A stretch of 64,000 nt of DNA from Streptomyces bikiniensis (GTDB lineage: Bacteria > Actinomycetota > Actinomycetes > Streptomycetales > Streptomycetaceae), in assembly GCA_000716465.1 (NCBI GenBank), contig JNWL01000031.1, positions 12,694-76,693 on the forward strand, given 5' to 3'. Position numbers and translations under genes: made by a program. Within the stretch, counting starts at the first letter, position 1; the number at the start of each line of letters is the position of its first letter. A model generated the notes under the pieces. The model worked only from the letters and a program-made list of their open reading frames with translations. It was not told the DNA's origin and made no database searches. Of the stretch, positions 1-11,353 are shown one piece after another.

Positions 1-305
1 GGCTCACCGGCACCGTCCAGGCGACCGTCACCGACGGCGGCCGGACCGCCGAGGTCGCGTGGGTCGTCGGCACGGCCTGGCAGGGCCGGGGCATCGCGCG
101 CGAAGCGGCCGGGGGCCTGGTCGCCCTGCTCGCGTCCCGGGGCGTACGGACCGTCGTCGCCCACGTCCACCCCGACCACGAGGCCTCCGCCGCCGTCGCC
201 CGCGCGGCCGGCCTCGCGCCCACCGACCGCACGGAGGACGGCGAGGTGCGCTGGGAGCTGCGGGTGGCCTCGCCGGACGCGCTCCCGTACGGGCTTGGAG
301 TCTGA
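1..305 (+). CDS. GNAT N-acetyltransferase, C-terminal part (5' end outside window)
   Basis: The reading frame is open from the first bases of the window and ends with TGA at 303-305, giving about 100 residues of C-terminal sequence. The stretch VVGTAWQGRGIAREAA carries the Q-x-x-G-x-G/A acetyl-CoA pyrophosphate-binding motif of GNAT enzymes. It is followed by the usual helix and the strand that reports a substituted, less frequent position (VVAHVHPDHEASAAVARAAGL), typical of RimJ/RimL-like members. The acceptor substrate cannot be told, because the N-terminal half is missing. Confidence 0.8.
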   Translation, partial: LTGTVQATVTDGGRTAEVAWVVGTAWQGRGIAREAAGGLVALLASRGVRTVVAHVHPDHEASAAVARAAGLAPTDRTEDGEVRWELRVASPDALPYGLGV

Positions 306-354
306 ACGACCGGGTACCCGGCGACGGAGATCGTCCGGGAGGGTCGTGTTGGCC

Positions 355-972
355 ATGCAAGGAGGAGTCCTCCTCTCCGTCTGCGCGACGGCGTGCGCCG
401 CCGTGATCGGCGTCCGCCAGGCGCGCAAGGAGACGCGGGAGGCGAGGGAGGCACGGGACTCGGTGTGGCGCGCGCCGTTCGCCGGAACCGGTACGGGGCC
501 GGGGGCGGCGGGCGGAAGAGCCGTCTTCGGCGCCGCGGCGCTGCTCGCCCTCGTCCCGTTCCTGCTCGTCACGCTCTCGCACGGATACGGGACGGAGAGC
601 AGGATCTCGGCCGTCCCGTTCCGGGAGATCCTGGACGCGTCCGCCCACGCCGACGTGGACCTCTCGGACGTGCGGGCCGTCAACCTCGTCGGCAACGCCC
701 TCCTGCTCGTCCCCTTCGGCGCGACCGCCGCGTTCCTGTGGTCGGGCCGTCGGCACGTGCTCAAGACCGCCCTGGCCGGCGCGGCGTTCTCCCTCGTCGT
801 CGAGGTGGCGCAGTACGCGCTCTCCCTGGGCCGCGTCTCGTCCGTCGACGACGTCCTCCTCAACACCGCGGGCGCCGCCCTGGGCGCCTTCCTGGTCCGG
901 CGCAGGACCAGGAGGACGCGGGCGCGGCGGCTCACCCTGCCGAGGCCGTCCCGCGCCGGCGGAAGGTCCTGA
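355..972 (+). CDS. VanZ-like membrane protein
   Basis: This is a small polytopic protein of about 205 residues with a VanZ-like domain. The recognisable core is the NLVGNALLLVPFG block, followed by the helix with VVEVAQYALSLGRVSSVDDVLLNTAGAALG; the VEVxQ and SxDDVxxNTxGaxxG signatures are typical of VanZ. VanZ itself gives low-level teicoplanin resistance, but most actinobacterial relatives have no assigned role. I chose ATG 355 because a GGGAGGG stretch lies 11 bases upstream; the frame is open to an ATG at 295 that overlaps the previous gene. Its 3' end overlaps the convergent YfhO-family gene by 41 bp. Confidence 0.75.
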   Translation: MQGGVLLSVCATACAAVIGVRQARKETREAREARDSVWRAPFAGTGTGPGAAGGRAVFGAAALLALVPFLLVTLSHGYGTESRISAVPFREILDASAHADVDLSDVRAVNLVGNALLLVPFGATAAFLWSGRRHVLKTALAGAAFSLVVEVAQYALSLGRVSSVDDVLLNTAGAALGAFLVRRRTRRTRARRLTLPRPSRAGGRS

Positions 973-3241
973 GCCCGGCGCGGGACAGCAGGACCAGCAC
1001 CGCCACCGCCCCCGCCGCCAGGCCCGCCCGCAGCCCCGGCGGCCGGAAGGAGCAGGAGAGTTCCGTGCGGTCGGGGCCGAGGGGGAGCGCCAGGAGGCCG
1101 CCGTACGCGGCCGGTTCGGCGTTCTCGCAGCGCCAGCCCGCTATGCGCGGGGCCGCCACGACCGCCGTGCCGCCGCCCGGCGGGAGGACGGCCCGCATCC
1201 CGGACGGGGTGACCTCCACCGAGGTCGCCGCGCGGGCGCGCAGGGCCGCGACCGCCGCGCGCAGGCGCCCGTGGTCCAGGCAGCCCAGCTCGCCGGGGCC
1301 CGGGAGCGACGGCCGCAGGCCGGGGGTCCGCTGGAGGCCGAGGGACACCATCGCCGCCTGCCGCTTCGGCCGCCCGCCCAGGAGCCGGACCTCGCGGTCG
1401 CCCAGGCGGGCCGGGCCCGTGGCGTCCGGGGCCCAGAGGAAGACCTCCGTACCGACCCGGCACGCGCCCGCGTGCGGAGCCTCGTACACCCGGGAGCCGA
1501 GCAGGAGTTCCTGGTTCCGGAAGGGCGACGGGCCGTAGGCCGGGGGCGGGCCCGGCGGCCGTACCGTCACCAGGGGCAGGAACGTCTCCGTGCGGACCAC
1601 CCCGCCGTCCCGCCAGCGCGCCCCCACCCCGAACAGCGCGTCCGTCACCGGGTTGTCGAGGCCGAGCAGGTTCCGGCCCCGCGAGGTCCAGCCGCCGCCG
1701 AGCGCGTCCAGGACGGAGGTGAGGACCGCCGGGGTGTGGCTGCTGTAGTACGCGGCGCCCTGGCCGCCCAGGAGCAGCGGGTCGTTGCCCGCGACCCGGG
1801 GCAGGCCCGGGTCCGTGCGGTACGCGGGCCAGCCGTCCGCCGCCGCGAGCGCCGCCGCCCGCCGCTCCTGCTCCGGGCCGGACGGCGGGTAGTCGTCCAG
1901 CCGTACGAGTCGTTCCCGGTCCGCGTACGCCGTCGTCGCCGACGCCTGGCCGAGCAGCGTGCCCGTCACGAGGAGCGCGGCGAGCACGGCGCACCGGCCC
2001 CGGCGGGGGAGGAGCAGGGCGCCCGCCACGGCCGCGAGGCCCGCGCCCGCGAGCAGGAGCGCCCAGGGGGTGAGGACCGGGCTCGGCAGCGCCGCGAGGG
2101 CCAGGGCCAGGACGACCGCCGAGCCGCCGGCCACCGCCCGGCGGTCCGGCCGTCCGTGGGTCAGGGTCGTCCACGCCGTCAGGACCAGGACCCCGGAGAG
2201 GACGAACGTCTGCCGGTACGGGCTGCCGTTCGGCGTCGCGAAGGCGTGCCAGAGCAGATGCGTCGGGCCCCACTGCATCGACGCCGCCACCGCCGCGCAC
2301 AGCCCCGGCCACAGCCACCGCTCCCGGCCCGGCACGTCCCGGCGGAAGAGCAGGGCCCCCGCGAGCAGCGGGACCGCCGTGCAGACGAAGGCCGCCGGGG
2401 TCGCGAAGCCGTACGTCACCGGGAGCAGCCGGGCGAGGAAGTCCGTCCCGGTCACCGGGGCGAACTCCCGCACCAGGCCCGGGTGGGCCTGCCGGGAGCC
2501 GAGGAGGACGGGGAGGAGCACGGGGGCCGCGAGGCCCACCCCGAGGCCCGTCGTGACCGCCGCCCGCACCAGGGTCCGTACCCGGAAGGAGTCCGTCACC
2601 GCCAGACGGACCAGGAGGACCAGGGCGGCGCCCAGGGTCGCCATGTACGCCGTGTAGAAGTTCGCGACCCAGCAGACCGCCACCACCAGCGGGCCGAGCA
2701 GCGGCCGGCGCCCCTCCCGCACCCACTCGCCCACCAGGCAGAGCAGCGGGAAGGCGATCAGGCCGTCCAGCCACATCGGGTTGTACGTGCCCTCCGCGAG
2801 CGACCAGCCGCACAGCGCGTACGAGGCGCCGAGCACCGCCGCCCACCACCACGCCCCCGGGCCGAGGCGGCGCAGCAGGAACGTCGTCGCGGCCGCCGCG
2901 ACCGCCGTCTTCAGGACGGTGACCGCGTACACCGCGTACTCGACGTCCCCGCGCGGGAAGAGCGCCACCAGCGGGGCGAACGGGCTCGACAGGTAGGTGC
3001 CGTAGTCGGGCAGGAAGCTCGTCCCCCAGCCCGCCCGCCAGTCGAACAGGAGCCCGCCGTCCGCCCGCCCCCGCAGCAGGTCCCACAGGTGCGCGTGGAA
3101 CGGCACGAACTGGTTGGCGAGGTCGTTCACGGCCCGGTGGCGCGGCCCGAAGGGGAAGACCCGGGCGACGGCGTCCCCGCCGCAGACGGCGACGACGGAG
3201 AGGAGGGCGGCCAGGAGGCACGCGCGGCTGTTCTTCGGCAT
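932..3241 (-). CDS. YfhO-family polytopic membrane protein
   Basis: This 769-residue protein has about a dozen hydrophobic segments in the first 430 residues, then a largely soluble region and a final membrane helix near the C terminus. The early loop with DWRAGWGTSFLPDYGTYLSSPF and the later block EGTYNPMWLDGLIAFPLL match the YfhO family (DUF6541/GT-C-like membrane proteins). In Firmicutes YfhO is linked to glycosylation of lipoteichoic acid; the actinobacterial role is not established. It is transcribed alone and converges on the VanZ gene. Assignment rests on these blocks and on topology. Confidence 0.75.
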   Translation of the reverse strand: MPKNSRACLLAALLSVVAVCGGDAVARVFPFGPRHRAVNDLANQFVPFHAHLWDLLRGRADGGLLFDWRAGWGTSFLPDYGTYLSSPFAPLVALFPRGDVEYAVYAVTVLKTAVAAAATTFLLRRLGPGAWWWAAVLGASYALCGWSLAEGTYNPMWLDGLIAFPLLCLVGEWVREGRRPLLGPLVVAVCWVANFYTAYMATLGAALVLLVRLAVTDSFRVRTLVRAAVTTGLGVGLAAPVLLPVLLGSRQAHPGLVREFAPVTGTDFLARLLPVTYGFATPAAFVCTAVPLLAGALLFRRDVPGRERWLWPGLCAAVAASMQWGPTHLLWHAFATPNGSPYRQTFVLSGVLVLTAWTTLTHGRPDRRAVAGGSAVVLALALAALPSPVLTPWALLLAGAGLAAVAGALLLPRRGRCAVLAALLVTGTLLGQASATTAYADRERLVRLDDYPPSGPEQERRAAALAAADGWPAYRTDPGLPRVAGNDPLLLGGQGAAYYSSHTPAVLTSVLDALGGGWTSRGRNLLGLDNPVTDALFGVGARWRDGGVVRTETFLPLVTVRPPGPPPAYGPSPFRNQELLLGSRVYEAPHAGACRVGTEVFLWAPDATGPARLGDREVRLLGGRPKRQAAMVSLGLQRTPGLRPSLPGPGELGCLDHGRLRAAVAALRARAATSVEVTPSGMRAVLPPGGGTAVVAAPRIAGWRCENAEPAAYGGLLALPLGPDRTELSCSFRPPGLRAGLAAGAVAVLVLLSRAGLRTFRRRGTASAG

Positions 3242-3502
3242 GACGGGTCGAATATGCCAGCGAAAGCGGGCGAAACGGCGGGACGGGAAGGCAGTTCACG
3301 CGATGGTCGCCCGGAGGTCACCCGCGGCCGCCGCGGGCGCCGGACGGCGGCGGGAACGGGTGGGGCGGGCCGACACCCGGGTGACGGGTGAGTCGTTGGG
3401 GGAAACAGTCGCTCCGAAGTGGTGGCTCCGGCCCCGGTGACTCCCTACCATCGATCACCGCAAGGTCGTCCAACTGACGCACGACCAGCCCGGGAGGCTC
3501 CT

Positions 3503-4189
3503 TTGCACCGCCGCACGCAGCCCCGCACGCCCCGTAAGCCCCGCACGCCCCGCCGCACCGCGCTCGCCGTCTCCGCCGCACTCCTCGTCGCGGCCCCGCT
3601 GCTCACCGCCTGCGGCAGCGACGCACACCCGGGAGCCGCGGCCGTCGTCGGCGGCGAGCGCATCGACGTCGCCGGCCTCCAGGCGCAGGTGAAGGACGTC
3701 CGGGACGCGCAGGCGGCCTCCCCGGAGTCCGCGCAGCTCGTCGCGGCCACCGGCGACCTCGGCCGCCGCAAGCTCAACAGCATGATCTTCGACCGGATCG
3801 TCGAGAAGGTCGCCCGCGACAACGGCGTCACCGCCAGCCGCGCCGAGCTCCAGGCGACCCGCACCGCCTTCGTCCGCCAGAGCGGCGGCGAGGACCGGCT
3901 CGCCGCCGCCCTCCTCCAGGAGCAGGGCGTCGCCCCCGGCCAGATCGACGGCGTCGTCCGCCGCAACGTCCTCCTCAACAAGATCGCCGCCAAGGTGGGC
4001 GCCGACGACAGCCCCGAGGGCCAGAAGAAGCTGACGGGCGTCTTCACCGCCGCCTCCAAGGACCTCGGCATCGACGTGAACCCGCGCTACGGCGCCTGGG
4101 ACGACGCCCAGATCCAGCTGGCCACCGCGACCCCGCCGTGGCTGCGCCGGATCAGCCAGGACCCGAACGCCGCCGGGGCGGGTGCCTGA
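3503..4189 (+). CDS. SurA N-terminal-domain lipoprotein
   Basis: The protein is an exported lipoprotein of 228 residues. A basic N terminus is followed by a hydrophobic stretch ending in the lipobox LLTAC (Cys about 37), so it should be anchored on the outer face of the membrane. The mature part (VVGGERIDVAGLQAQVKDVR, then a helical region with SMIFDRIVEKVARDNGVTAS) resembles the N-terminal chaperone domain of SurA/PrsA-like proteins, but no parvulin domain follows. I chose TTG 3503 because GGGAGG lies 5 bases upstream; an in-frame GTG at 3419 would bury the signal. It directly precedes mazG, an arrangement I recall as common in Streptomyces. Confidence 0.8.
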   Translation: MHRRTQPRTPRKPRTPRRTALAVSAALLVAAPLLTACGSDAHPGAAAVVGGERIDVAGLQAQVKDVRDAQAASPESAQLVAATGDLGRRKLNSMIFDRIVEKVARDNGVTASRAELQATRTAFVRQSGGEDRLAAALLQEQGVAPGQIDGVVRRNVLLNKIAAKVGADDSPEGQKKLTGVFTAASKDLGIDVNPRYGAWDDAQIQLATATPPWLRRISQDPNAAGAGA

Positions 4190-4244
4190 GGCCGGCTCCC
4201 GGGGGCGGTGCCTGCCGCCGGGCGGGCCCGGGTAGGTTCGAGGG

Positions 4245-5204
4245 GTGACTTCCGAAAGCCCCGGCCGCGTCGTCCTGCTCACCGCCAGCCACCGCGTGGC
4301 CCCCGGACTCCTGTCCTGGCCCGCGTGGCAGGCGCTGCACTCCGCGGACCGGGTGCTCTGCCCCGACGAGCACCACCCCCAGCTGCCGTACCTGCGGGAG
4401 GCGGGCGTCGCCGTCGAGCACGCCCCGCCCACCGCCGAGGAGCTGGTCGAGGCCTGCGCCGGGGGCCGCACGGTCCTGCTGCTCGCCTCCGGCGAGGGCG
4501 ACCGGCGCCTCACCGACGGCCTCGCCCGGCTCGCCGGCTCCGGCCGGGTCGCCATGCCGGAGCTCGAACTGCTGCCGGGCTCGTACGACCTGCCCGGCGC
4601 CCGCCTCCTCGACCTCGTCCAGGTCATGGACCGGGTCCGGCGCGAGTGCCCCTGGACCTCCGCGCAGACCCACGAGGGGCTGGTGAAGTACGCCATCGAG
4701 GAGGCGTACGAGCTGGTCGAGGCGATCGAGGACGAGGACCGCACCGCGCTCCGGGAGGAGCTGGGCGACGTCCTGCTCCAGGTCGTCTTCCACGCCCGGA
4801 TCGCCGAGGAGGACCCCGAGGAGCCGTTCTCGGTGGACGACGTGGCCGGGACCCTGGTCGAGAAGCTGATCCACCGCCACCCGCACGTCTTCGGGGACGC
4901 CACCGCCGAGACCCCCGAGGACGTCCACGCGCACTGGCAGCGGACCAAGGCCGTCGAGAAGCGGCGGGAGTCCGTCACCGACGGCGTACCGCTCGGGCAG
5001 CCCGGCCTCGCGCTCGCCGCGAAGCTGGCGGGCCGGGCGCGCGCGGCCGGCCTCGACGTGGACCTCCCGGCGGACGGGGGCGTCGGCTACGAGCTGCTCG
5101 CCCTCGCGGCCCGCGCGGAGGCGGCGGGCGTCGACCCGGAGACGGCGCTGCGGGCCGCGGCCCGGACGTACCGGGACGCGATCCGGGCGGCGGAGGGGCT
5201 GTGA
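4245..5204 (+). CDS. mazG: MazG nucleoside triphosphate pyrophosphohydrolase
   Basis: MazG hydrolyses (d)NTPs to monophosphate and pyrophosphate, cleaning the nucleotide pool. The catalytic helices are visible at residues about 120-185: RRECPWTSAQTHEGLVKYAIEEAYE (EExxE metal ligands about 152-156) and the second acidic pair in ELGDVLLQVVFHA. The first 115 residues are not part of the core; they resemble a degenerate tetrapyrrole-methylase-like domain such as is fused to MazG in YabN. A second, partial MazG-like helical region follows near the C terminus. It starts with GTG 56 bases after the lipoprotein gene and may share its transcript. Confidence 0.88.
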   Translation: MTSESPGRVVLLTASHRVAPGLLSWPAWQALHSADRVLCPDEHHPQLPYLREAGVAVEHAPPTAEELVEACAGGRTVLLLASGEGDRRLTDGLARLAGSGRVAMPELELLPGSYDLPGARLLDLVQVMDRVRRECPWTSAQTHEGLVKYAIEEAYELVEAIEDEDRTALREELGDVLLQVVFHARIAEEDPEEPFSVDDVAGTLVEKLIHRHPHVFGDATAETPEDVHAHWQRTKAVEKRRESVTDGVPLGQPGLALAAKLAGRARAAGLDVDLPADGGVGYELLALAARAEAAGVDPETALRAAARTYRDAIRAAEGL

Positions 5205-5313
5205 GGCGGTAGCGCCGTACACATACGAAGAGGAGGGCCGGGCCCGGCGGGGGCGCCCGGGCCGTCCCGCACGGGCCGCCGGGGCGCGCGGGGGCGCGCT
5301 GTACGGTCGGGGG

Positions 5314-6735
5314 GTGAGTGACAGCACCGCCCCGGACCCCGAGCCGCACCCCGCACCGACCTCCGGCCCGGCCTCCGGAACGGACCCAGCCTCCGGAACG
5401 GCCCCGGCTTCCGGAACGGCCCCGGCTTCCGGAACGGCCCCGGCCCCCGACGCGACCCCCGCCCCCGGCAGGGGCTCCGCGCCCGAGCTCTTCACCTGGG
5501 AGTTCGCCACCGACCCGTACCCCGCCTACGCCTGGCTGCGGGAGCACGCGCCCGTGCACCGGACGACGCTGCCCAGCGGGGTCGAGGCCTGGCTCGTGAC
5601 CCGGTACGCGGACGCCCGGCAGGCCCTCGCGGACCAGCGGCTGTCCAAGAACCCGGCGCACCACGACGAGTCCCCGCACGCCAAGGGCAAGACGGGCATT
5701 CCGGGCGAGCGCAAGGCCGAGCTGATGACCCACCTGCTCAACATCGACCCGCCCGACCACACCCGGCTGCGGCGGCTCGTGTCGAAGGCGTTCACCCCGC
5801 GCCGGGTCGCCGGGTTCGCCCCGCGCGTCCAGGAGTTGACCGACCGGCTCATCGACGCGTTCGTGGAGAAGGGGAGCGCGGACCTCATCCACGAGTTCGC
5901 CTTCCCGCTCCCCATCTACGCCATCTGCGACCTGCTCGGCGTGCCCGAGGAGGACCAGGACGACTTCCGGGACTGGGCCGGGATGATGATCCGCCACGGC
6001 GGCGGGCCGCGCGGCGGCGTCGCCCGGTCGGTGAAGAAGATGCGCGGCTATCTCGCGGAGCTGATCCACCGCAAGCGCGAAGAGCCGGGCGACGACCTGA
6101 TCTCGGGGCTCATCAAGGCCTCCGACCACGGCGAGCACCTCACCGAGAACGAGGCCGCCGCCATGGCCTTCATCCTCCTGTTCGCGGGGTTCGAGACGAC
6201 CGTGAACCTGATCGGGAACGGCCTTTACGCACTTCTCCGCAATCCCGGACAAAGAGAACTCCTCCAGGACTCCCTCGCCGCCGGCGGGACCGGCCTCCTG
6301 GAGACCGGGATCGAGGAGCTGCTGCGGTACGACGGGCCCGTGGAGATGGCGACCTGGCGGTACGCGACGCGGGCGCTGACCATCGGCGGGCAGGAGATCC
6401 CGGCGGGCGACCCGGTGCTCGTGGTGCTGGCCGCCGCCGACCGGGACCCGGAGCGGTTCGACGGGCCCGACGTGCTCGACCTCGCCCGGCGGGACAACCA
6501 GCACCTCGGGTACGGCCACGGCATCCACTACTGCCTCGGCGCGCCCCTCGCCCGCCTCGAAGGGCAGACCGCGCTCGCCACCCTGCTGACCCGTCTGCCG
6601 GACCTCCGGCTCGCCGCCGACCCGGCCGAACTGCGGTGGCGCGGAGGGCTCATCATGCGCGGTTTGCGCACGCTTCCGGTGGAGTTCTCCCCGTCCGTAC
6701 CCCTCTCGCACGGTGACGGTCCGTCAGAAATGTGA
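5314..6735 (+). CDS. Cytochrome P450 (CYP107-like)
   Basis: A class I bacterial P450 of 473 residues. The I-helix oxygen-activation motif AGFETT lies at about 291-296, the K-helix ExxR in EELLRYDGP, and the heme loop YGHGIHYCLG has the thiolate cysteine near residue 407. The usual phenylalanine of the F-G-x-G loop is tyrosine here. The first about 50 residues are a low-complexity Pro/Ala/Ser/Gly/Thr tail built by four 18-bp DNA repeats, so the real core begins near ELFTWEFATDPYPAYAWLR. Position next to the rpf genes matches CYP107U1 (SCO3099) of S. coelicolor, reported to affect sporulation; this match is from memory. Redox partners are not encoded nearby. Confidence 0.9.
   Translation: MSDSTAPDPEPHPAPTSGPASGTDPASGTAPASGTAPASGTAPAPDATPAPGRGSAPELFTWEFATDPYPAYAWLREHAPVHRTTLPSGVEAWLVTRYADARQALADQRLSKNPAHHDESPHAKGKTGIPGERKAELMTHLLNIDPPDHTRLRRLVSKAFTPRRVAGFAPRVQELTDRLIDAFVEKGSADLIHEFAFPLPIYAICDLLGVPEEDQDDFRDWAGMMIRHGGGPRGGVARSVKKMRGYLAELIHRKREEPGDDLISGLIKASDHGEHLTENEAAAMAFILLFAGFETTVNLIGNGLYALLRNPGQRELLQDSLAAGGTGLLETGIEELLRYDGPVEMATWRYATRALTIGGQEIPAGDPVLVVLAAADRDPERFDGPDVLDLARRDNQHLGYGHGIHYCLGAPLARLEGQTALATLLTRLPDLRLAADPAELRWRGGLIMRGLRTLPVEFSPSVPLSHGDGPSEM
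5371..5442 (+). repeat. Four 18-bp tandem repeats in the P450 N-terminal coding region
   Basis: Four consecutive 18-bp units of the form GCYTCCGGAACGGMCCMR lie at 5371, 5389, 5407 and 5425. The last two are identical. In frame they encode a six-residue Ala-Ser-Gly-Thr-(Asp/Ala)-Pro repeat. The array extends the unstructured N terminus without disturbing the P450 fold. Confidence 0.9.
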
Positions 6736-6770
6736 TCTTCATGTGATCGAGTGGCCATCGACTTGTGACG
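6731..6770 (+). promoter_or_regulatory. Helically phased TGTGAYS direct repeats upstream of the first rpf gene
   Basis: TGTGATC occurs at 6731 and again at 6742, exactly 11 bp later; a third related copy (TGTGACG) begins at 6764, 22 bp further. All three lie on the same face of the helix. They run from the P450 stop codon into the leader of the Rpf/LysM gene, which starts at 6830. Direct repeats with this phasing are typical of response-regulator binding sites, so this is a candidate operator; the protein is unknown. Confidence 0.45.
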
Positions 6771-6829
6771 AGCGTTCGAATGCCGCTACGTTTCCCGGCA
6801 GTCTCAGCCGTCACGCGAAAGGCGTACCT

Positions 6830-7972
6830 ATGCGCTCCGGGAACGGACGACACCGTCGCCCCCGTCAGGCCCCCGCCATCGTCGTCGCCGCGGGCGTGAC
6901 CGGATCCGCCATGGCGCTGCCCCTGCTCGCCACCGGATCCGCGTCCGCCGCCGACGCCGCCACCTGGGACCGCGTCGCCGAGTGCGAGTCGGGCGGTCAG
7001 TGGAGCGCCAACTCCGGGAACGGGATGTACGGAGGCCTCCAGTTCACCCAGGCGGACTGGGAGCGTCACGGCGGCCTGGCGTACGCGCCCAGCCCCGACT
7101 TGGCCAGCCGCGCCCAGCAGATCGCGGTGGCCGAGAAGGCCCTCGCCAAGGGCAGCGACGCCTGGGCGACCTGCGCGCCGATCGCCGGCCTGACGAACGA
7201 CGGGAAGCCCACCGGGGTGGACCCGGGTCCGGCCACGGCCCCGACGACCTCCGTGACGCCCGTCCCCGAGTCGGGCTGGAACTCCGGCGCGTCGGGCGCC
7301 CCCGCGGCCACGCCGTCCACCGGGGCGCCGGAGTCCTCCGCGACGCCGTCCGCCCCCGCCGCGCCCGCAACGCCGTCCGCACCGTCCTCGCCGTCGGCTC
7401 CCGCCGTCCCGGCGGACCCGACCGCGCCGACCGCCCCCGCGACGCCGTCCGCGCCGACCCCGCCGTCCGGATCGACCGGATCGACCGGGGCGACGAACCC
7501 GGCGGACCCGACGCTTCCGGCCGACCCGACGGTCCCCGTCACCCCCAGTGAGTCCGTTACGCCCGGTACGCCTGTTACGCCCGGTATTCCGGGAGGTGAG
7601 GGAGCGTCGGTCGCGCCCGGCACGGGCAAGCACCGGGGCGAGGCCGCTCCGGAAGAAACCGGCAACCCGGACACTTCCGCCGAATCCGGCCGACATGCCT
7701 CAGGTAAGGGTGAGTCGCCCGAAGAAACCGAATCGACCCCCGTCGCCGACGAAGCGAATGATTCGGACGTAACGGACAGTCAGGGCTCTTCGGGTGAATA
7801 CGTCGTGCGACCGGGTGACAGCCTTTCGGGTATCGCCCAGGCGAACGAACTCCCCGGAGGCTGGTCCGCCCTCTACGACGCCAACAAACGGACCGTGGGC
7901 ATCGATCCGGACCTCATCCTCCCTGGTCAGAACCTTGATCTGACGCCGGGTTCGGTCTCGACGGCCGGGTAG
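6830..7972 (+). CDS. Secreted Rpf-type transglycosylase with LysM domain
   Basis: A resuscitation-promoting-factor-like peptidoglycan hydrolase of 380 residues. A Sec signal ends around ASA-AD (residues 40-43). The lysozyme-like Rpf domain follows (TWDRVAECESGGQW, catalytic Glu about 53, then GNGMYGGLQF). A very long linker rich in Ala, Pro, Ser and Thr occupies about residues 130-300, and a LysM domain (YVVRPGDSLSGIAQAN) lies at the C terminus. Such enzymes cleave glycan strands during spore germination and growth. ATG 6830 is chosen because GAAAGG lies 8 bases upstream and it gives a clean signal peptide. It is the tandem paralogue of the riboswitch-controlled gene at 8408. From position it may be the gene called rpfC in S. 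coelicolor; I am not sure of the letter. Confidence 0.9.
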   Translation: MRSGNGRHRRPRQAPAIVVAAGVTGSAMALPLLATGSASAADAATWDRVAECESGGQWSANSGNGMYGGLQFTQADWERHGGLAYAPSPDLASRAQQIAVAEKALAKGSDAWATCAPIAGLTNDGKPTGVDPGPATAPTTSVTPVPESGWNSGASGAPAATPSTGAPESSATPSAPAAPATPSAPSSPSAPAVPADPTAPTAPATPSAPTPPSGSTGSTGATNPADPTLPADPTVPVTPSESVTPGTPVTPGIPGGEGASVAPGTGKHRGEAAPEETGNPDTSAESGRHASGKGESPEETESTPVADEANDSDVTDSQGSSGEYVVRPGDSLSGIAQANELPGGWSALYDANKRTVGIDPDLILPGQNLDLTPGSVSTAG

Positions 7973-7985
7973 TTCGTGGGCGTAT

Positions 7986-8020
7986 GTCCGGTTCCGGACG
8001 AGTGAGACATGGGTCTCTTT
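7986..8020 (+). terminator. Two small hairpins after the first rpf gene
   Basis: GTCCG-GTTC-CGGAC (7986-7999) is followed by GAGAC-ATGG-GTCTC (8004-8017), which ends in TTT. Together they form a plausible terminator 13 bp after the stop codon. The rest of the 8021-8189 stretch should hold the rpfA promoter; I see no convincing hexamers in it. Confidence 0.5.
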
Positions 8021-8189
8021 GTCCCAACTGGCGTGTCGCGCCCGCAAACTCCGCTTCCGTCGTCTCTCACCTGCGCAAACAGTCCCCTCCGAAGGGCAAG
8101 AAGAGGCGAAATTCGTCATATGAGCCTCTTTGAACTTCGGAGGGTTCTGTGTCTACGGTCGTCACCGCTCGCCACCGCGGGCCCCGTCG

Positions 8190-9133
<944 letters not shown>

Positions 9134-9145
9134 GCCCGGCGGGTC

Positions 9146-10744
<1,599 letters not shown>

Positions 10745-10844
10745 CACCCGCTGCGCCCTTCCGCAGGGCGGCTTCCGTACGTCCCCGTACTCGGTCCCGT
10801 ACCGTGTGCGGGGACGTCCGCGTGAACAGGGGAGGCGACACGAC

Positions 10845-11315
10845 ATGGCCGTGAAGGACCGGGACCGGTTCTCGACCGCGACCCGGCTCAGGCTGCTCGG
10901 CGAGCAGACCGCCGCCCGTGTCTACCGCTCCCAGACCCGCCGCCAGGCCCGCCGCTCCCGGCTCACCGGCCGCGCGGCCTTCCTCGCCCTCGTCGTCTGC
11001 TCCCTGGTCGTGGCCCTCGCCTACCCCATGCGCAGCTACGTCTCCCAGCAGGGCGAGATCGCCGAGCAGGAGCGCCGGGCCGCCGAGGCCGCCCGGCGGG
11101 TGCAGGAGCTGAGGGACGAGAAGGCCCGCCTCCAGGACCCGGCCTACGTCCGCCGCCTCGCCCGCGAGCACCTGCACTACGTGCTCCCCGGCGAGACCGG
11201 CTTCACCGTGAACGACCCCGGCGCGGAGCAGCGGCCCCGCGCCGACCAGGGGGCGGCGGACCGCCCCTGGTACGACAACCTCTGGGACGGCGTGGACAAC
11301 GCCGACCGCCGCTGA
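10845..11315 (+). CDS. divIC: FtsB/DivIC-type septum formation initiator
   Basis: A bitopic cell-division protein of 156 residues. It has a basic cytoplasmic N terminus, one membrane segment (about residues 45-65, FLALVVCSLVVALAYPM), then a coiled coil of E/R/A heptads (GEIAEQERRAAEAARRVQELRDEKARLQ) and the conserved DPAYVRRLAREHLHYVLPGE motif of the FtsB/DivIC family. In other bacteria it forms a complex with FtsL and FtsQ that activates septal wall synthesis; in Streptomyces it matters for sporulation septa. ATG 10845 has GGGGAGG 10 bases upstream. The eno-divIC-DUF501-ppx order is conserved among actinobacteria. Confidence 0.9.
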   Translation: MAVKDRDRFSTATRLRLLGEQTAARVYRSQTRRQARRSRLTGRAAFLALVVCSLVVALAYPMRSYVSQQGEIAEQERRAAEAARRVQELRDEKARLQDPAYVRRLAREHLHYVLPGETGFTVNDPGAEQRPRADQGAADRPWYDNLWDGVDNADRR

Positions 11316-11353
11316 CCCCCGTACGACCGACGACCTAGGCAACCAAGGCAGAC

